A DNA stretch of 64,000 nt, taken from assembly GCA_947502635.1 (NCBI GenBank), contig CANNAN010000002.1, positions 434,001-498,000 of the forward strand. The letters are read 5' to 3'. Source of the stretch: an uncultured Flavobacteriaceae bacterium (GTDB taxonomy: Bacteria > Bacteroidota > Bacteroidia > Flavobacteriales > Flavobacteriaceae). The translations under genes and the position numbers were made by a program. The notes beneath the pieces were generated by a model that worked only from the letters and a program-made list of their open reading frames with translations, was not told the DNA's origin and made no database searches. Below are positions 61,463 to 64,000 of this stretch, piece by piece; positions within the stretch are counted from its first letter, which is position 1, and each line of letters opens with the position of its first letter.

Positions 61463-62485
61463 TTAAACTTTAAATGTTGAATCTCGAATAATAAGGTTTG
61501 TTTTTATTTCAATAGTTTTGTTGCCTATAGATTCATTAGCGGCTTCTATTTCTTCAATTAAATAGTTGGCAGCGGTTTTGCCAATTCTATTTCCTGGTTG
61601 ATCTATAGTTGTTAATTGAGGTTCAATAATAGTTGAATGCGATGAGTTGCTAAAGCCTATAACTGCAATTTCTTCAGGAATTTTAATATTAAATTTCTTC
61701 AATACTTTAATAACTCCTATGGCTGCACTATCTGTTATTGCAAAAATAGCATCAGGCCTATTTTTTAGACTTAATAAGATGTTTGTTAAAATTTTGCCTT
61801 GTTCAATGTTGATATCCTCACAGCTTAAAATTATTTTATCATCTATAGGGATATTATGTTCTTTAAGAGCTCTTAAATAACCTGCAAACCGTTTTTCTGA
61901 ATTATATGAAAATTCCGATTCTTTAATAATGGCAATTCTTTTTTTTCCAATATTAATTAAATGCTCAATAGCATTATACGCAGCATCTTCATCATTTATC
62001 CTAACTTGAGTACAGGGTATTTTATTAGAGACTTTGTCAAATAAAATTAAAGGTAAGCTGTTTAATATTTGAAGTACATTTTCTACATTACGTGTCATTT
62101 TTGAAAGTGACATTAAAATACCGTCCACACCAAATTGCATCATTGTTTTAAGCATTTCAGTTTGTTTTATTACATCATCATTAGATTCAGAAACAATAAC
62201 TCTATAACCTTTTGATGCAGATTCTTCCAGTATCCCTCTAATAATTGTTGTTGTAAAATAATGGGTTATGTTTGGTACAATAACTCCTATGATATTTGTT
62301 TTATGTTGTCTAAACCCTTTTGCAAAAAGATTAGGGACATAATTTAATTCCTGAGCTATTTTCTTTACTTTCTTTTTAGTGGTTTCGCTTATGTCTGGAT
62401 GATCGTTTAGTGCACGAGAAATTGTTGAAGTTGACAAATCAAGCTTTTTGGCTATTTGTTTTAATGTAGTTAGTTCCTTTTTCAT
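61463..62485 (-). CDS. LacI-family transcriptional regulator
   Basis: A 340-residue LacI-type repressor: HTH LKQIAKKLDLSTSTISRALN near residues 7-26 with the hinge helix that follows, then a periplasmic-binding-like effector domain (IIGVIVPNITHYFTTTIIRGILEE, SNDDVIKQTEMLKTM, AAIGVIKVLKKFNIKIPEEIAVIGFSNS). It is divergent from a TonB receptor gene 127 bases away, its most likely target. The effector is probably a sugar, as for most of the family. Confidence 0.92.
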   Translation of the reverse strand: MKKELTTLKQIAKKLDLSTSTISRALNDHPDISETTKKKVKKIAQELNYVPNLFAKGFRQHKTNIIGVIVPNITHYFTTTIIRGILEESASKGYRVIVSESNDDVIKQTEMLKTMMQFGVDGILMSLSKMTRNVENVLQILNSLPLILFDKVSNKIPCTQVRINDEDAAYNAIEHLINIGKKRIAIIKESEFSYNSEKRFAGYLRALKEHNIPIDDKIILSCEDINIEQGKILTNILLSLKNRPDAIFAITDSAAIGVIKVLKKFNIKIPEEIAVIGFSNSSHSTIIEPQLTTIDQPGNRIGKTAANYLIEEIEAANESIGNKTIEIKTNLIIRDSTFKV

Positions 62486-62508
62486 TTAATCAGATTTTAA
62501 TTTTATTG

Positions 62509-62530
62509 CAAACGTTCCCGCAAACGATTG
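62509..62530. promoter_or_regulatory. Candidate LacI-type operator
   Basis: Two adjacent half-site-like words, CAAACGTTCCCG at 62509-62520 and CAAACGATTG at 62521-62530, lie 24 bases upstream of the regulator start and between the divergent genes. CAAACGATTG is close to the palindromic CAAACGTTTG core of LacI-family operators. Binding is not shown. Confidence 0.5.
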
Positions 62531-62612
62531 TGTGCAAATATCTTGATTTTTATGATATTATTATGTGTGATTCTTAATTATATTAGCTAAAAACTAACTA
62601 ATTCTCAAAAAA

Positions 62613-64000
62613 ATGAAAAAAATTATTCTTACGTTATTAAGTGTTTTTAGCATTTCTGTGATGTTTTCGCAAACGGAAATATCGGGATCTATTAAAGATA
62701 AATCAGGTATGCCTATTACAGGAGCTAATATTCTTATTTTGGGTAGTGCTTCAGGAACGACATCGGATTTTGATGGAAATTTTAGTTTCTCTACGAATGT
62801 TTCAGGAGAACATACGATACAAGTATCTTTTGTAGGATATAGTAAAATTGAGCAGCCAATAAATCTTAGTGGAAGTCCAATTGTTTTAAATTTTGTATTA
62901 CAAGAAGGAGGTAATGCCTTAGATGAGGTTGTATTAACAGCATCTGCTACTTTTAGATCGCAAAAAGACACACCAATGTCTATTAGTTCACTAAAACAAA
63001 AGACGATAACTAAGTTGTCTGCAAATAGTCAGGCAGATATTATTAGAAGCATCCCAGGTATTACAGCAGAAGGTGGCGGTGGAGAAACAGCTACAAACGT
63101 TTTTGTAAGAGGATTGCCTTCTGGAGGGCAATATGTATTTAACCCTTTACAATATGATGGCATGCCATTAATGAGTACGTTTGGATTGAATTCATCTGCA
63201 CATGATGTCTATGCAAGACCAGATATAGGATTTAAAGGTGTTGAATTCGTGCGTGGTGGTGCAGCTGTGTTATATGGAGCAGGATCGGTTGCAGGTATTA
63301 TTAATTATACGAGTAAAACAGGGGACTCAAATGCAGAAAATATTATTAATGTAGAATGGGCAGATAAAGGCCGTTTGAAAACAGATTTTTATACAGGAGG
63401 AAAACTGGGAGGAGAAGATTCTAATACATATTATGCTTTTACGGGTTTTATTAGAAAAGATGATGGACCAATTGAAACAGGATTGCCTACAAAAGGGGTG
63501 CAATTTAGAGCAAATATTAAAAAGAAATTTGAAAATGGATCTTTTACAGTCCATGGACAGTTTATAAATGATAAAGCACAGTTCTTCTTACCATTACCTT
63601 TAGATGGAGGAAACAGGACTAGATTAGCAGGTAATGATGGAAAAGAAGTATCTCAATTATTATCTGGAGAACTGGCGCATACATCATTTTTAACCCCAGG
63701 TGGCGTTTACGAAAGCCCAATTGAAGACGGTGTGTTTACTCAAGGAGGTTATATAATGGGAGATTTTAATTATAATTTCTCAGATGACTTAAAATTTAAG
63801 TCAAAAGTAAAATATGCAAATTATAAGCACAATTTTGCTTTGTATATTGGAGGCAATGGTGATAACAATAATCCAATAACTTTAAATGAATATGTAAATA
63901 ATGTTGCGCCAGGGAATTTAGGTTTTACTGCTCAATATCAGGGAGGCCCAAGCGGTAGTAGTGTTAATGGTTCAGATTTAGTTCTGGATAATTTACATAT
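62613..64000 (+). CDS. TonB-dependent receptor, 5' part (runs off window)
   Basis: ATG at 62613, frame open to the window end (over 460 codons). Signal peptide (to about VMFSQ), CarboxypepD_reg-like domain (ISGSIKDKSGMPITGANILILG), then plug (DIIRSIPGITAEGGGGETATNVFVRGLPSGGQYVFNPLQYDGMPLM, VEFVRGGAAVLYGAGSVAGIINY) and the start of the barrel. The plug is FecA-like rather than the SusC type. The divergent LacI-type regulator and a putative operator suggest sugar-linked control. The gene is incomplete, so its 3' neighbours and any SusD partner are not visible. Confidence 0.9.
   Translation, partial: MKKIILTLLSVFSISVMFSQTEISGSIKDKSGMPITGANILILGSASGTTSDFDGNFSFSTNVSGEHTIQVSFVGYSKIEQPINLSGSPIVLNFVLQEGGNALDEVVLTASATFRSQKDTPMSISSLKQKTITKLSANSQADIIRSIPGITAEGGGGETATNVFVRGLPSGGQYVFNPLQYDGMPLMSTFGLNSSAHDVYARPDIGFKGVEFVRGGAAVLYGAGSVAGIINYTSKTGDSNAENIINVEWADKGRLKTDFYTGGKLGGEDSNTYYAFTGFIRKDDGPIETGLPTKGVQFRANIKKKFENGSFTVHGQFINDKAQFFLPLPLDGGNRTRLAGNDGKEVSQLLSGELAHTSFLTPGGVYESPIEDGVFTQGGYIMGDFNYNFSDDLKFKSKVKYANYKHNFALYIGGNGDNNNPITLNEYVNNVAPGNLGFTAQYQGGPSGSSVNGSDLVLDNLH

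Overview
The window is chromosomal DNA from a member of the Flavobacteriaceae (Bacteroidota). This follows from the very AT-rich sequence, the TAnnTTTG-type -7 promoter elements with upstream TTG/TTTG boxes, and the family content: several TonB-dependent receptors with CarboxypepD_reg-like N-termini, lipoproteins with short lipoboxes, and DUF2480, DUF3078, DUF4199, DUF4301 and DUF3127. A Bacteroidota-type suf operon and a bacterial geranylgeranylglyceryl-phosphate-synthase homologue agree. I see no rRNA, tRNA, CRISPR array, transposase or prophage structural gene. Most of the window looks like stable core genome with small accessory islands.

Layout. 0-8 kb: tail of an upstream gene, an alpha/beta hydrolase, two paralogous mini zinc-ribbon-like proteins, thiL on the minus strand, then a four-gene exported cassette (choice-of-anchor B propeller lipoprotein, second propeller lipoprotein, MbnP-like lipoprotein, MbnH/MauG-like di-heme peroxidase) and a third mini zinc-ribbon-like protein. 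7.9-17 kb: Fe-S assembly locus (SufA-like, sufB, sufC, sufD, sufS, sufE, a SufT-like DUF59 gene) interleaved with small lipoproteins and followed by DUF2480 and DUF3078 genes. 17-23.7 kb: hflX, an EEP-family hydrolase and mostly minus-strand small or hypothetical genes, including a GRDP-like protein next to a protein with a Cys/Gly-rich tail. 24.0-24.3 kb: a strongly structured intergenic region that looks like a 6S-type RNA with its own promoter. 25-29 kb: HMA-domain lipoprotein, EamA transporter, DUF4199 protein, two tandem micro-genes of about 30 codons on the minus strand, then rplU-rpmA.

29-41.5 kb: a TonB receptor plus beta-propeller phytase pair; two adjacent exported proteins with cysteine-peptidase-like motifs; a PilJ-N-like protein; a second TonB receptor; and a LytS/LytTR two-component pair. 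41.5-50.3 kb: ahcY, a phosphopantetheinyl transferase, a GGGP synthase, a vitamin-uptake group (thiamine-binding-like protein, PnuC-type transporter, NadR-like kinase), a DUF4301 gene, arfB, then a TPP riboswitch in front of a TonB receptor. 50.5-64 kb: Rieske-like lipoprotein, greA with a hairpin leader, a HIT protein, a sensor kinase, a flavin reductase, DUF3127, aat, a sigma factor with a membrane partner, a 3-methyladenine glycosylase, a thioredoxin-like protein, truB-uppP, and a LacI-type regulator divergent from a TonB receptor that runs off the window.

The most novel-looking items are the tandem micro-genes at 27.36-27.69 kb, the 6S-like RNA at 24.1-24.2 kb, the predicted exported cysteine-peptidase-like pair at 33.9-35.5 kb, and the GRDP-like/Cys-rich pair at 22.3-23.6 kb. 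All family assignments come from reading motifs; no database search was run.
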